Shown here: piece after piece, positions 47,773-58,300 of the stretch | Layout of the letters: each line of letters begins with the position of its first letter | Position numbering within the stretch: position 1 is the stretch's first letter | NCBI GenBank assembly: GCA_001839685.1 | Contig: MLAK01000616.1 | Span: 66,328-130,327, forward strand | DNA: 64,000 nucleotides | Source of the DNA: Tritrichomonas foetus | Taxonomy: Eukaryota > Parabasalia > Tritrichomonadida > Tritrichomonadidae | Direction: 5' to 3' | The notes under the pieces: generated by a model | Seen by the model: only the letters and a program-made list of their open reading frames with translations | The model's database searches: none | What the model was told of the DNA's origin: nothing | Translations under genes and position numbers: made by a program

Positions 47773-50385
47773 ATGAAGATGAGACGAAGTAACACCCAGC
47801 GCTTTAATAAGCCCCCACTCCCTTTACCAAGACAGAAAACTTCATCGTTGTTATCGACCTCAGAGTTGTCACGACTTAGCGACACGAACAGAATTTTAGT
47901 AAAAGTTGCAGATGCTGGAAATGCAGATGACTGTTTTAAAGTTGCGCAGGGACTCATAGAAGGAAAAAACGGATTTAGAGAAAATTTCGATATAGGTCTT
48001 CGTTATCTTCGGCGCGCTGTCGATTCCGACCATGTGGAAGCAATTAATTATTACGGCGATCTTTTAACATCCGGCGTATATATGACAGAAAATCCAACAC
48101 TTGCTGCAGAAGTGTACGAAAAAGGTGTTGAAAAGCATTCACCGATATCGATGATCAAATTAGCACTGATTAAGCAAAGTAAAAATCCGGACGATATTGA
48201 GGCTTTGCAATTAATTAAAGATGCTGCTGATATGGAGAATGAAGAGGCACTATTCCATTATGGCCTTTATTTGAGAAATAAAGGTGATCTAAATGGAGCA
48301 GGTTTATATTATAAAATGAGCTGCGACAAAGGATTCCCGCGTGGAATTAACGCATATGCAGTCGCTCTTGAAAATGGCTGGGGTGTTAAACAAAATGAAG
48401 CTGAAGCTGTGAAATATTACAAAATGGCTGCAAAGAAAGAATGCGCAGCAGCAATGAGAAATTATGGCTATATGTTGGAAGATGGAAGAGGCGGTTTGGA
48501 ACAAAACTTTAAAAAAGCAGCCAAATACTATAAAATGGCTGCTGATTATGATGATATTGATGGTCTTGTAAATTACGCATATATGGTGGAATTTGGACGT
48601 GGTGTTAAAAAGAATCCAAAGAAAGCCAAAAAACTGTATATTCGTGGAATTCACATGAAATCACCTGAAGCTATGAATAGATTGGGCGAAATGTATCGAG
48701 ATGGTCATGGTATTGAGCAAAACATAGAAAAAGCTTTAATCTACTTTAAATATTCGTCAGATTTTGGAAGTGATGAAGGAAAACAAAATTTAGAGTATTT
48801 AATCGAAGATGTGAATCCGAAAGATGAAGTTTTTGAAGGAAAGAAAATCGCTTTGAGTTATGAGGAAGAAGAAGAAAATGATGAAGATGATGATGATTCA
48901 AGTGATTATGATGACGAAGATGAAGAAGAGGAAGAAGAAGATAAAAAAGATAAAGATGATTCAAGTGATGGTGATGATAAACGGAGTAAAAGCAGTAAAA
49001 CTAGTCGAGCAAGTAAAAAATTCGCTAACGATAATAGTGAAGAAGAAAGTAGCTCTTATGAAATATTTGATAATAATGCGGAATTAGTAAAACCAACATT
49101 AAATGACGTTTACAATGCAAAAGTAGCAGCTGACAACGGTGATGTAAATGCACTTATAAAATATGGAGAATTTCTAGAAAAAGGTGAAATTATTAAACAA
49201 AATTTGAATGATGCAGCACTTTGTTATGAATCTGCTGCTCATGCACACTCACCAGATGGATGCTTTAGATACGCCAACATGTTGTATGAAGGAAAAGGAG
49301 TAAAGCAAAATCAAAAGAAGGCAGGTCATTATTATAAAAAATCTGCTGAATATGGAAGCTCTAAAGGTTGCGTAAGATATGCTGAAATGTGCCAAAAGGG
49401 TGATGGTGTAAAAGTTAGCTATTCTGATGCTGTTAAATATTATAAAAAAGCAATTGAGGCTTTTAATTCAGAGGCAATGTTGAAATATGCCCTTATGTTT
49501 GTAAATGGTGACGGCGTTAAAAAGAGTAAACGAAAAGCCGCTCAATATATGAAAATGGCAGCTGATAATGGAAATGCTGAAGCGATGGCAATTTACGGTG
49601 ACATGCTTTCTGAAGGAAAAGGTGTTGATAAGAATTATAAAGAGGCAGCTGCTTATTATAAAAAATCAGCAGATTTAAATTTCCAGCGTGGTTTAATCCT
49701 TTATGCATTCATGATTGAAAAAGGACAAGGTGTTCCACAAGATTTACCAAAAGCTGCTGAATATTATAAAAAGATTGCTGATTCAGGTGTTACTTTTGGA
49801 ATGTATAGTTATGCAAATTTACTTGAAAAAATCAAAGGCGACGAAAAAGAAATATTAAAATACCATCAAATGGCAGCTGATGGTGGAAACATTCAATCGA
49901 TGTTGAAATTCGCATCATTATCTAAAGATTCAAATGAAATTCAGAAATATTTGAAATTGGCAATCGATCAAGGAAGTACTGAAGCAATGATAAAGTTATT
50001 TAAAATCACAAAAGATCATAAATACTTGAAAATGGCAGCTAAAAAAGGAGATGCGGAAGCTATGTTAGATTACGCAAATACTTGCAAAGATGAAAAAGAA
50101 GAACTGAAGTATTTGAAAATGGCCGCAGATGCAGGAAATGTTGATGGAATGATCAAATATTCTGATGCTGTCGAAAATATGAAAGAAGCAGCACGTTACG
50201 CAAAGATGGCAGCAGATGAAGGTGATGTTGGATCGATGATGAAATACGCAAAAATGAATAAAACCGGAAAAGGAATACCTGTAAATAAAAATATAGCATT
50301 GAAGTATTACAGACGCGCGAAGAATGCAGGAAGCAAAGAAGGAGCTAAAGAATATAGCAGGTTGAAAGAACAACTTGATGAATGA
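47773..50385 (+). CDS. Sel1-repeat protein with acidic insert
   Basis: An 870-residue protein. After ~40 basic, disordered residues come about 20 Sel1-like repeats in two arrays, ~45-350 and ~440-860 (typical unit YGYMLEDGRGGLEQNFKKAA). The arrays are separated at ~364-436 by a disordered insert of Glu/Asp and Ser/Lys (EEEEENDEDDDDSSDYDDED). Late repeats are shortened to ~22 residues (YLKMAADAGNVDGMIKYSDA). No kinase, signal peptide or membrane span is present. Sel1 arrays are solenoids that assemble protein complexes, as in the Hrd3/SEL1L ERAD receptor, but without a signal peptide this one is cytosolic or nuclear. It resembles the C-terminal half of the pseudokinase-Sel1 protein at 19.4-21.8 kb, suggesting a shared family origin. 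Confidence 0.9.
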   Translation: MKMRRSNTQRFNKPPLPLPRQKTSSLLSTSELSRLSDTNRILVKVADAGNADDCFKVAQGLIEGKNGFRENFDIGLRYLRRAVDSDHVEAINYYGDLLTSGVYMTENPTLAAEVYEKGVEKHSPISMIKLALIKQSKNPDDIEALQLIKDAADMENEEALFHYGLYLRNKGDLNGAGLYYKMSCDKGFPRGINAYAVALENGWGVKQNEAEAVKYYKMAAKKECAAAMRNYGYMLEDGRGGLEQNFKKAAKYYKMAADYDDIDGLVNYAYMVEFGRGVKKNPKKAKKLYIRGIHMKSPEAMNRLGEMYRDGHGIEQNIEKALIYFKYSSDFGSDEGKQNLEYLIEDVNPKDEVFEGKKIALSYEEEEENDEDDDDSSDYDDEDEEEEEEDKKDKDDSSDGDDKRSKSSKTSRASKKFANDNSEEESSSYEIFDNNAELVKPTLNDVYNAKVAADNGDVNALIKYGEFLEKGEIIKQNLNDAALCYESAAHAHSPDGCFRYANMLYEGKGVKQNQKKAGHYYKKSAEYGSSKGCVRYAEMCQKGDGVKVSYSDAVKYYKKAIEAFNSEAMLKYALMFVNGDGVKKSKRKAAQYMKMAADNGNAEAMAIYGDMLSEGKGVDKNYKEAAAYYKKSADLNFQRGLILYAFMIEKGQGVPQDLPKAAEYYKKIADSGVTFGMYSYANLLEKIKGDEKEILKYHQMAADGGNIQSMLKFASLSKDSNEIQKYLKLAIDQGSTEAMIKLFKITKDHKYLKMAAKKGDAEAMLDYANTCKDEKEELKYLKMAADAGNVDGMIKYSDAVENMKEAARYAKMAADEGDVGSMMKYAKMNKTGKGIPVNKNIALKYYRRAKNAGSKEGAKEYSRLKEQLDE

Positions 50386-50687
50386 TTTTTTATATGAAAT
50401 TCTTGCGAAGTTGTATTAGACATATTATTTGGATGATATTATGTGTATGAAACAATTTACAGTAATAGAATCTAACTGAGCATTGTAAATATTTTAGTAT
50501 GAAGAAATTATTTTATTATTTGGTTATTTAATGCTTTTGTTATTTTATTCTTTTGTTTCATCTGTGATTTCGGAAATAGTAAGAATTGGCAGAAATGACA
50601 AACAAAAAGGAAAAATAAATAATGAATTTAATATATACATTTTTTATCATAAAAAACATCTCTGTATGAAAACAAGCTTTTTTCCCT
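50386..50687. other. Short convergent spacer
   Basis: A 302-base AT-rich gap between the Sel1 gene (+) and the DNAJC3-like gene (-). Nothing notable seen. Confidence 0.5.
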
Positions 50688-52286
50688 TTATCTTCTTCGT
50701 CTTTGATTTGTTTTTCTTTCGTTTTGGCCTCCACTTGACGTGAATGAAGAAGCGAATTGATTCATTCCATTCGTAAACATATTCGCAAATGGAATTCCTG
50801 CACCGCCTCCACCACCACCAAACATTTTCAAAATATCATTCAAGTTAATGTTCATATTAACGTTTCCAGACTGACGGCCTTGGCGGCTATTGAATCCTTG
50901 GTTTGAATTAGGATATCTATTCGAATACATATTCGAGTCATTTGGTTGGGACGTTGGGTGATCAGGATCTTGGCCAAGATCATACATCTTCTTCTTTTGC
51001 TCATCGCCAAGAACATCATAAGCAGCGTTTATTTGTTTCATCTTCTTTTCGGCTTTCTTCTTTTCGATTTGATTCTTGAATCTGTCGGGATGCCACTTAA
51101 TTGCAGCCTTTCTGTATGCATCTTTCACTTCGCGAATAGATGCGCCATGTTTGAGACCTAGTACTGTATAAAGGTCAACATTTTTTTCTTTATCTTGAAG
51201 CTTGGAAACTTTCTCAATTAAATTGAGCACTTTTTTATTATTCTTGTTCTTCTTTCTTACAATTTGGAAATCCTGAAGTGCGCCAGTGTAATCTTCAAGC
51301 TCCATTAAGATTTCGCCACGCTGAATTAAAAGGTCGTCATTATTTGGTGAAGCTTCAATCAAATCATTCAAAATTGAAAGCGCCTCCTCCTTCTTATTTT
51401 TCGAGAGTAAAATATCAAGTTGGATTCGTTTTGCGTGAATGGAAAGAGGAGAATCATCATTCGCGTACTGCTTGACAATTTCCTGACAGGTATTGAAATG
51501 ATTTTGTGCAGCAGTGAAATCCTTTTTCTTGATTGCCTCTTTGGCAGATTTTTCGTTTGACTGGTATCTGTTTGAAGCGCGCAAAAGTGCTGTGCATTTT
51601 CCTGGATTAGATGCAACATTGATGCACTTTGAAGCAAAGTATTGAACTCTGGGGAACTCAGCGCGATTGAAATAATATCTTCCATTTAATTCGAGGATGC
51701 GAGCGTCGTTCGGCGAGATGCGAAGTCCTTTTGCGGAAAGATCGGCAAAGAGAGTATTGTTGCCGAGCTGAAGTGCCACAGATGCCGCTTGTCCGAATAT
51801 ATCGGAAGATCCACAACAAATCTTTGTGAGCTGTAAATATTTGTCAACAGCAACATTTGGTGATGTTTCATTCGATTGAGCTGCTGTAAATAAGAGTTGT
51901 GCTTTTTTGATTAATTTTGCTAATTCTAAATCTTTACTTGAATCTGCGTCATTTTGAGCGTCTTCGAAATTGCCTTTCTTTAAATATGCCAGGCCACGCA
52001 TTGAATAAGCTTTGAGTCTGTCTTTTTCATTATTCGAATTATTTGGTTCGTTGATCGATCTGATATAGAACGATAAATCTGTAATCGACTGGTCAAACTT
52101 TTGGAGCCTGAGACTAGCGATACCTCTCAAAAAGAAGAGTTCTGGGCTTGCGTCTAGGTTTCCGCCTTTTACGATGAGGCTGTTGGAAGCTTTATAGGCT
52201 TCTTCATATTGTTTGCCGTTTATTTGCTTTCGTATTGATAAGGGCGTGTCGATTGAGAATGCTGTAACGAGGAAGATTCCCAACAT
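50688..52286 (-). CDS. DNAJC3/p58IPK-like ER co-chaperone (TPR + J domain)
   Basis: A 532-residue protein with signal peptide (MLGIFLVTAFS). TPR repeats run over ~20-360 (FFLRGIASLRLQKFDQSITD, AYSMRGLAYLKKGNFEDAQN), and a J domain at ~369-440 has an intact HPD (AIKWHPDRF). A Gly/Asn-rich tail ends in RRRR. The order signal-TPR-J is that of DNAJC3/p58IPK, which brings unfolded lumenal proteins to BiP and stimulates its ATPase. No KDEL-type retention signal is at the C-terminus. Together with glucosidase II alpha nearby it belongs to ER folding and quality control. Confidence 0.92.
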   Translation of the reverse strand: MLGIFLVTAFSIDTPLSIRKQINGKQYEEAYKASNSLIVKGGNLDASPELFFLRGIASLRLQKFDQSITDLSFYIRSINEPNNSNNEKDRLKAYSMRGLAYLKKGNFEDAQNDADSSKDLELAKLIKKAQLLFTAAQSNETSPNVAVDKYLQLTKICCGSSDIFGQAASVALQLGNNTLFADLSAKGLRISPNDARILELNGRYYFNRAEFPRVQYFASKCINVASNPGKCTALLRASNRYQSNEKSAKEAIKKKDFTAAQNHFNTCQEIVKQYANDDSPLSIHAKRIQLDILLSKNKKEEALSILNDLIEASPNNDDLLIQRGEILMELEDYTGALQDFQIVRKKNKNNKKVLNLIEKVSKLQDKEKNVDLYTVLGLKHGASIREVKDAYRKAAIKWHPDRFKNQIEKKKAEKKMKQINAAYDVLGDEQKKKMYDLGQDPDHPTSQPNDSNMYSNRYPNSNQGFNSRQGRQSGNVNMNINLNDILKMFGGGGGGAGIPFANMFTNGMNQFASSFTSSGGQNERKTNQRRRR

Positions 52287-53742
52287 TAAAATGAGTGATA
52301 TTATTTTGTGAGAAAAGAATAAACATACCCAAAAATTTCATTGAAAATATTCAATGTAGTCATTGAATAATTGATTAGAAATTGGTTGGACGGTTAGTGG
52401 TTTTTTAGCCGGACAATTTTCCTTTTAATTTTTCTGATGGATTTGTCAGATTATTATTCAAAAGTTTCGATATCAACTTAATTTCATGCCATCAACTATT
52501 TTTCCAGACTTTCATCTTGATGAACTTAAAATTACTAACTCAAAATTGGATAAATTGTATGTGAAACAAACTTGGTTAACGCAGACTTAATCAAAATTAT
52601 ATTATAAACATGAAATGTATTATATATGATCATATTTTTTATCAGCGTAAAATTTAAGATGTTTTACCAAAATGTATAAAATTTGTTAAAGATGAAATGT
52701 GCCAACAATTATTCTCATAATTTGGAAAAAGACAAATTCATAAATACTATTCTGGAAAACGATGATTACTCATCAAAATTACCTTTTGTATTGATAGTAT
52801 TTACAGCCAATGTTATTAGCCTGTATTTACAGTATAAATAAATCTCTCTGTATTGATAATCATATTGGTTAACATCGATTTATATCAATAAAAAATGATG
52901 GAATGATTTTGGAGTTTATTCTGGATCATGTGAAATGGTGAAAAAATGTACATCAATGGCATGCATAAATATCTCTGCTAGCAGTAATTTCCAATATACC
53001 TATCTCCTTTTTTGAATGATTAATTGGCCTGGTTCCTATTTCTATTTTTTTTGACTTTATTTTCGAATCCTCATAACAATACATTGAGAGAGTTGCTCAA
53101 ACCATACTATTCTTTTCATGTCTTTTAACATTTTATTCTACAATCAAATCACAATCTGGTGGACAAAAGTGGAGTTCGATTATTTATGGAGGTGAAAAGA
53201 ACCAATCAAAATTTACTTCAATTCCATGCATGTTTAAAATGGAAGTTAAGGAAGGAATTTGGCCTTTGCATTTCACCTCAACCCGACGACAGGTATTGCG
53301 GTTTCTCCCTTTTTTTGACCTTCAAATTCTCCATGTGACGATCAATTTTCGCATTTCAGTTTTTCAATAGTCCAATTTTGAAGAGAAAAATGGTCTTTCA
53401 AAGAAGATAATTTTTGTTTTTCAAAAATTTCTCACTTCACCATTTTGGTCCATAAGAGTACTTTTTTAGGGCCTAAAAGTGTCCATAAGCGGCACCTATA
53501 AATATGTCTAAATTTCAGAGGGATCCTTCTACGAAGGATCGCTCACACACTTTTGATATATTTCTATGCTAAGGATTTTCCAATTATCATTTACTAGTAA
53601 AGTGATATCTATTCAAAATAACAACGATCATCATTCAATTAAAGTTCTCATTCATAAGAAAAAGTTCGTCTTTTTGATTCCTATGACTATTTTATGTAAT
53701 TACGCACTTTTTCAATAAATGCCCATTTATTTCTCACAATAA
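52287..53742. other. 1.5-kb divergent spacer
   Basis: Spacer between the DNAJC3-like (-) and Tubby-domain (+) genes. Most is AT-rich and featureless, but 53150-53560 is locally richer in G+C and contains the small-RNA-like arrangement listed separately. No coding remnant could be read. Confidence 0.45.
53483..53554 (+). ncRNA. Weak small-RNA gene candidate
   Basis: A CCATAAGCGG box (53483), a TATAAATA box (53497), a perfect 8-bp hairpin (GATCCTTC, loop TAC, GAAGGATC, 53522-53540) and a TTTT run (53551) follow each other in a G+C-richer island of the spacer. The CCATAAG word also occurs 33 bases upstream. This order would fit a small Pol III-type gene, but it matches no RNA I can name (checked by eye against U1-U6, SRP RNA, 5S and tRNA), so it stays a guess. 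Confidence 0.2.
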
Positions 53743-54957
53743 ATGTCACGGACAGCCATCGTTTTCTCCTCCTCATACTCTAGTGATGACGAGGAAAGTA
53801 AAGAAAAGAAACCACCTGTAGTCAAGAAGCCACCTCAATCGCCAAATAAATTACTTTTATCAGATGACGATTATTATTCGTATGAATCAGAATCCGAACC
53901 AAATTTCCAAGTTTTACCACCAAAGAATCAAACAAGACAAAGCCCAAGAAATATGAACAAGTTTTCACCCCCTTTTAAACCAAGACGTATGGATCCAAAA
54001 CGCTATCAAAGACTTCCGAATAGAAATTCACTGCCGAAAACAAACGAAGATGAAAAACAAGAAGATAAAATTGAGCCCAAACCTAAAAAAGAAACTCCCA
54101 ACCAATCAAAATCCGTTGCCAATCATCAGAAAAATGTCTTCCATTTGAGCGAAAATTCACAGGATAGTGATGGCCAAGGTAATGAAAATGAAGCAAATAT
54201 CATAAACGAAAGTAATCAACCAAACGCTGAAAAAATTGACAATAAAAACACAGAAAATGAATTGAATGAAAATGATAAAAAAGAAACCGAAAATGAAGAA
54301 TTTGAGGAAGATGATGAAAAAACTGAAAAACAAATCGGTCCAAATACATATGAAGAAACAAGTGTTAGCATTGAAGGAAAATCAGAAATTAATGAAAATT
54401 ATGCTGCCTACTTTATTACCAGAGTTGTTAAAATCAATTTACGATCACCTTTAGAGTTCATTTTCAAAACCGAAAATGGTATTTTGTTTTTCTCGAAGTC
54501 GACAGGCCTTTTCACCGATCATATTTATATTTCTACTAATGCTGATATTAACATCAAAGAAAAGAAGTACGATTATGTCGTTATTGTGAGTAAAAATCGA
54601 ACACACTTTGTTTTACAAAAAGTGGATGACGCGAGAAATTTATTAGTGATAGATTTTAATGATGAGTATGGTGATGAATATGGTCCAAGAAAGATTGAAA
54701 TTGTTTGGCCAGAAACAAACAAAAAATTAATCAGTAGAATACCAAAACGTTCTGCTTCAGGAAGCTGGCAATTGAATTTTAGTGGAAAATATGTCTTGCT
54801 ATCACAGAAAAATGCAATTATGTTGGATGAAAATAATAAGCCAGTCATTTTAGTAAGAAAAATTGAAAAACAAGTTCTTGAACTCGAAGTCAACCAACAC
54901 TTTGAACCCATTGATATTTGTACATTTGCCATTGCATCTTTTGTTTGTCCTATTTAG
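53743..54957 (+). CDS. Tubby-domain protein with disordered acidic N-terminus
   Basis: A 404-residue protein. Residues 1-205 are disordered: Ser/Asp/Glu at first, then Lys/Pro, then an acidic Asn/Glu/Lys stretch. Residues ~210-404 match the end of the Tubby C-terminal barrel: LVIDFNDEYGDEYGPRKIEI (the GPRKM strand), SWQLNFSGKYVLLSQKNAIM (the LNFxGRVxxxSxKNF hallmark) and PIDICTFAIASF (the final buried helix, AFAIALSSF). Tubby domains bind PI(4,5)P2 at membranes and, in animals, deliver cargo to cilia. The match is clear in order and spacing but divergent in sequence. The N-terminal beta strands holding the lipid site are hard to place, so lipid binding is uncertain. Confidence 0.78.
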   Translation: MSRTAIVFSSSYSSDDEESKEKKPPVVKKPPQSPNKLLLSDDDYYSYESESEPNFQVLPPKNQTRQSPRNMNKFSPPFKPRRMDPKRYQRLPNRNSLPKTNEDEKQEDKIEPKPKKETPNQSKSVANHQKNVFHLSENSQDSDGQGNENEANIINESNQPNAEKIDNKNTENELNENDKKETENEEFEEDDEKTEKQIGPNTYEETSVSIEGKSEINENYAAYFITRVVKINLRSPLEFIFKTENGILFFSKSTGLFTDHIYISTNADINIKEKKYDYVVIVSKNRTHFVLQKVDDARNLLVIDFNDEYGDEYGPRKIEIVWPETNKKLISRIPKRSASGSWQLNFSGKYVLLSQKNAIMLDENNKPVILVRKIEKQVLELEVNQHFEPIDICTFAIASFVCPI

Positions 54958-55135
54958 AATTTATTCATGAGTTTATAAAATTAAAAGATAACAATTTTTT
55001 GTTTATTTTTATATATATGTGATTGATTAAAATATATAATCACTTCAGAATTTGTGATTTGATCAGATTAGTTTTATATTCGCATGACTTGAAGTAATAT
55101 ACAAAATTGATATAATTCAGCGTTAATATTGATAC

Positions 55136-55188
55136 TAACAAATGATATTGACATTAACAAATGATATTGACATTAACAAATGATATTG
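55136..55188 (+). repeat. 19-bp tandem repeat (2.8 copies)
   Basis: TAACAAATGATATTGACAT is repeated perfectly twice and then cut after 15 bases. It lies 137 bases before the Sec31 start codon. It may be a simple duplication, or it may matter for the Sec31 promoter by repeating a binding site. The rest of the 54958-55324 spacer has nothing notable. Confidence 0.9.
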
Positions 55189-55324
55189 CACGATTGTCTT
55201 TAGATTTCTGTGAAAGGTGAAATACTGACAAATGATATAAAAAAGCTAATCGTAAATCGCATTTGACCAAATAACAGCTTTTTCTGAATATTCAATTGGT
55301 TCATATTCGTCTGAACTGTTAAAC

Positions 55325-58300
55325 ATGAAAGTTTGGTCTTCTGAAAGCCCAAGCATCGTTGAATGGTGCCCAATCCGTGACGAAGCTCGTCTCTTCGCCT
55401 CTGCAAATCTCAGCGAGAATCCAGCACTTACATTATCTCGCTTCAACTTCCTTGGCTTAACACCAACCACAGAAGTTGTCTCAACCTTCGATGCTGCATC
55501 TCCATTCACATCTCTCTCATGGTCAACCCATCCCAAGCAAGATCTCGGCTTGTTAGCCGCTGGTCATAAAGATGGCTCAATCTCACTCTTCTCACCATCC
55601 GACAAAACAAAAATCAGCTCGCTTTCATATCACAAGGCAGACATCACATGCCTTCAATTTAACCCAACACAAACTAACGTTCTTCTTTCAGTTTCATCAG
55701 ATAACGAAATCTCCATCTGGGACGTTACAAATCCAGAAAACGGCAAACGTTGTTCAGCAGGCGCATCAAACAGAGCTGTTCAAGGTACGATCACCGGTGT
55801 TGCATGGCATAACAAACCATCGCTTTCATCATTCTTCGCTTTATGCGATTCAAGCGGCCTTTGCGTTGTTTGGGATCTTCGTTCAAACCGCTCGACTCAC
55901 AATTTCGCCGATTCAACATTCAAATCCGAATTATCCGATATCGCATTCGCTCCAGTCAATTCGACACTTCTCGCTACGGCCTCAAGTGATCCACGCAATA
56001 GCGTCGTTTCTCTTTGGGACCTTCGTAATACGACACAGCCAACCCACAAATTACATGGCCATTCATCAGGCGTCGTCAAATTAGCCTGGTCGAATGCTGA
56101 CGATCGCGTTCTTCTTTCAGCCGGTAAAGACGGAAATGTTCTCGCATGGAATATCGAAACAGGTGAGCAGCTATCTGGCGTTTTTGAAAATAGCTCACCA
56201 GTTAGCCACCTCACCTGGTCTCCACACTTCCACGGAGCAGTCCTCGCATCAAACCAAACTGGAACCCAGCTCTATTCCTTCGCAGATCCATCATGCGGAA
56301 ATCCGACCAAATTACGAAATGTCACTTTCCACCAGCGCCAATGCGGCGTTGATGTTGCCTTTGATGGCCGCATCTTCAATTTCAAGGACAAGTCAGTTCA
56401 TAGTTTTGTCCACCAAGAACAAATCGCTGAGGCCAGCGATTTCACCCGCTTTGTTGAAGCTCTCGAGCAAAACGGCATGAATGGCTTTGTCAATGAAAAG
56501 ATCGACTCCGCCGAAAGCAAGACCGAGCGTGAATTATGGGAAATTTGCCGCTTAGCAATGAGCCCAGACACATTCAAACAAAACGCACTTGCCAATATCG
56601 GAATTGTTGCCTCCAAATTCGCTGAACAATTGAAGCCAGCCGAAAAATTGGACATTCAATCCGAAGGAGCTGCAACAACCAGCGCTAGCTTGTTTGGTGA
56701 AGCACCAGCCGATGGAGACGATCCAGCCTTCGTTTTTGGTGCTGCTCAAAGCGCCGATGAAGAAGTCTTCAGTGAAGCGTTTGCACCGTTCCGTGTTTTA
56801 CCAAAACGCGAGAAAGATGAGGCTGGAAATATGATTGCTCAAGCCCTCATTTCAGGAAACTTACAAGATGCCATCGATTGCTGCTTCCAATCCGAAAAAT
56901 TCGCAGACGCACTTTTAATCGCATCTTGCGGCCCACAGGAGCTCTTCCAAATGACACGCGAAAGGTACATCAGGCATGACAACTCAACCCTCACACGCCT
57001 CATTTCACACATTTCCCAAGACAAGCTTGATAACTTTGTCAGATACGCCAAAACTAAAGATTGGCGTGAAATTTTCGCTGTGCTTTGCAACTACGCCAAA
57101 GATGACTTTGAAAAGAATGCCGAATTCCTCGGAAGAAGACTTATCACTGAAAGAAACGATTATAATGCAGCACTCATCTGTTTTGTTGCAGCTAAGCAAT
57201 ATGACATGGTTCAACAATGTCTTTTCCAAATCTATGAAACAGTCGAGAACAAAGATACTTCATCAGCATCAGTCGTTCTTCTTATTCTCGAAAAGCTTTG
57301 CGCGATGGCAGGCACAAAAGCAGACGAAGTTGTTGCACCCATCGCTAAAACATTCCTTCAACATGTCATTCAAAGTGGTCATAAAGATGATGCAATTCGT
57401 TTCGTTAATGCATTCCCAGCAAATTCCCGTCTTCAAGAATTGAAGGCAGCTCTTACTGGACAAGCTATTTCTCACCAACAATCTCCACAACAACAACAAC
57501 AAAGAAGACCATATAATCCACAACAGCAACAACAGCCACCAATTGGTGTTCCAAATACTTTCCAACCGCAACAACAACCAGGAATGCCACCACAACCAGG
57601 AGTGCAACAACCACAACCACAACAACCAAGACCAGGTCCAACCGGAGTATTCACGCCATCAATGGGACCACAACATGGACCACCACCACCAGGAAAAGCT
57701 GTTCCACCACCACCACCAACTGGTTCACAACCAACAGCAGCACCAAATCAGTACAATCGACAAGGCCAATATGTTTCACCACCAGGTGCATATAACAATC
57801 CAACATTCGTTCCAGTTTCTCAACCACCACTTCAATCAGCAGGCTTCCAACCACAACAACAAGTTAGACCACCACCACCAGGACCAGCACCAACACAAAT
57901 GACACCACCAGGCTCACTCCATCAAGGTGTTCAACCACCACCACCACAAGCTTCACCAGTCATTAATGCACCACCACCAGCATTTATGCCACAGATCGTC
58001 GCACCACCAACAACACCAATGATGCCAAATGCTGGACCAGCACCAGGATCATTTGGTGGATATCCAGGAGCACCATCAATGGGACAACAACAACCTTCAC
58101 AACCATCTGCACCACCACCAGCTGCCCAACCAAACATCAATGTTCCACCACCAGCACCAACAGTCGTCATGCCACAAATCCAAATGCCATCTGTAGCACC
58201 ACAACCAATGATGCCAACACCAGGACCACAAGGAGTTCCAGTGAATGCACCACCAAGAATGGAAGCTCCACCAATGGCACAACCAAACATCAATGCACCA

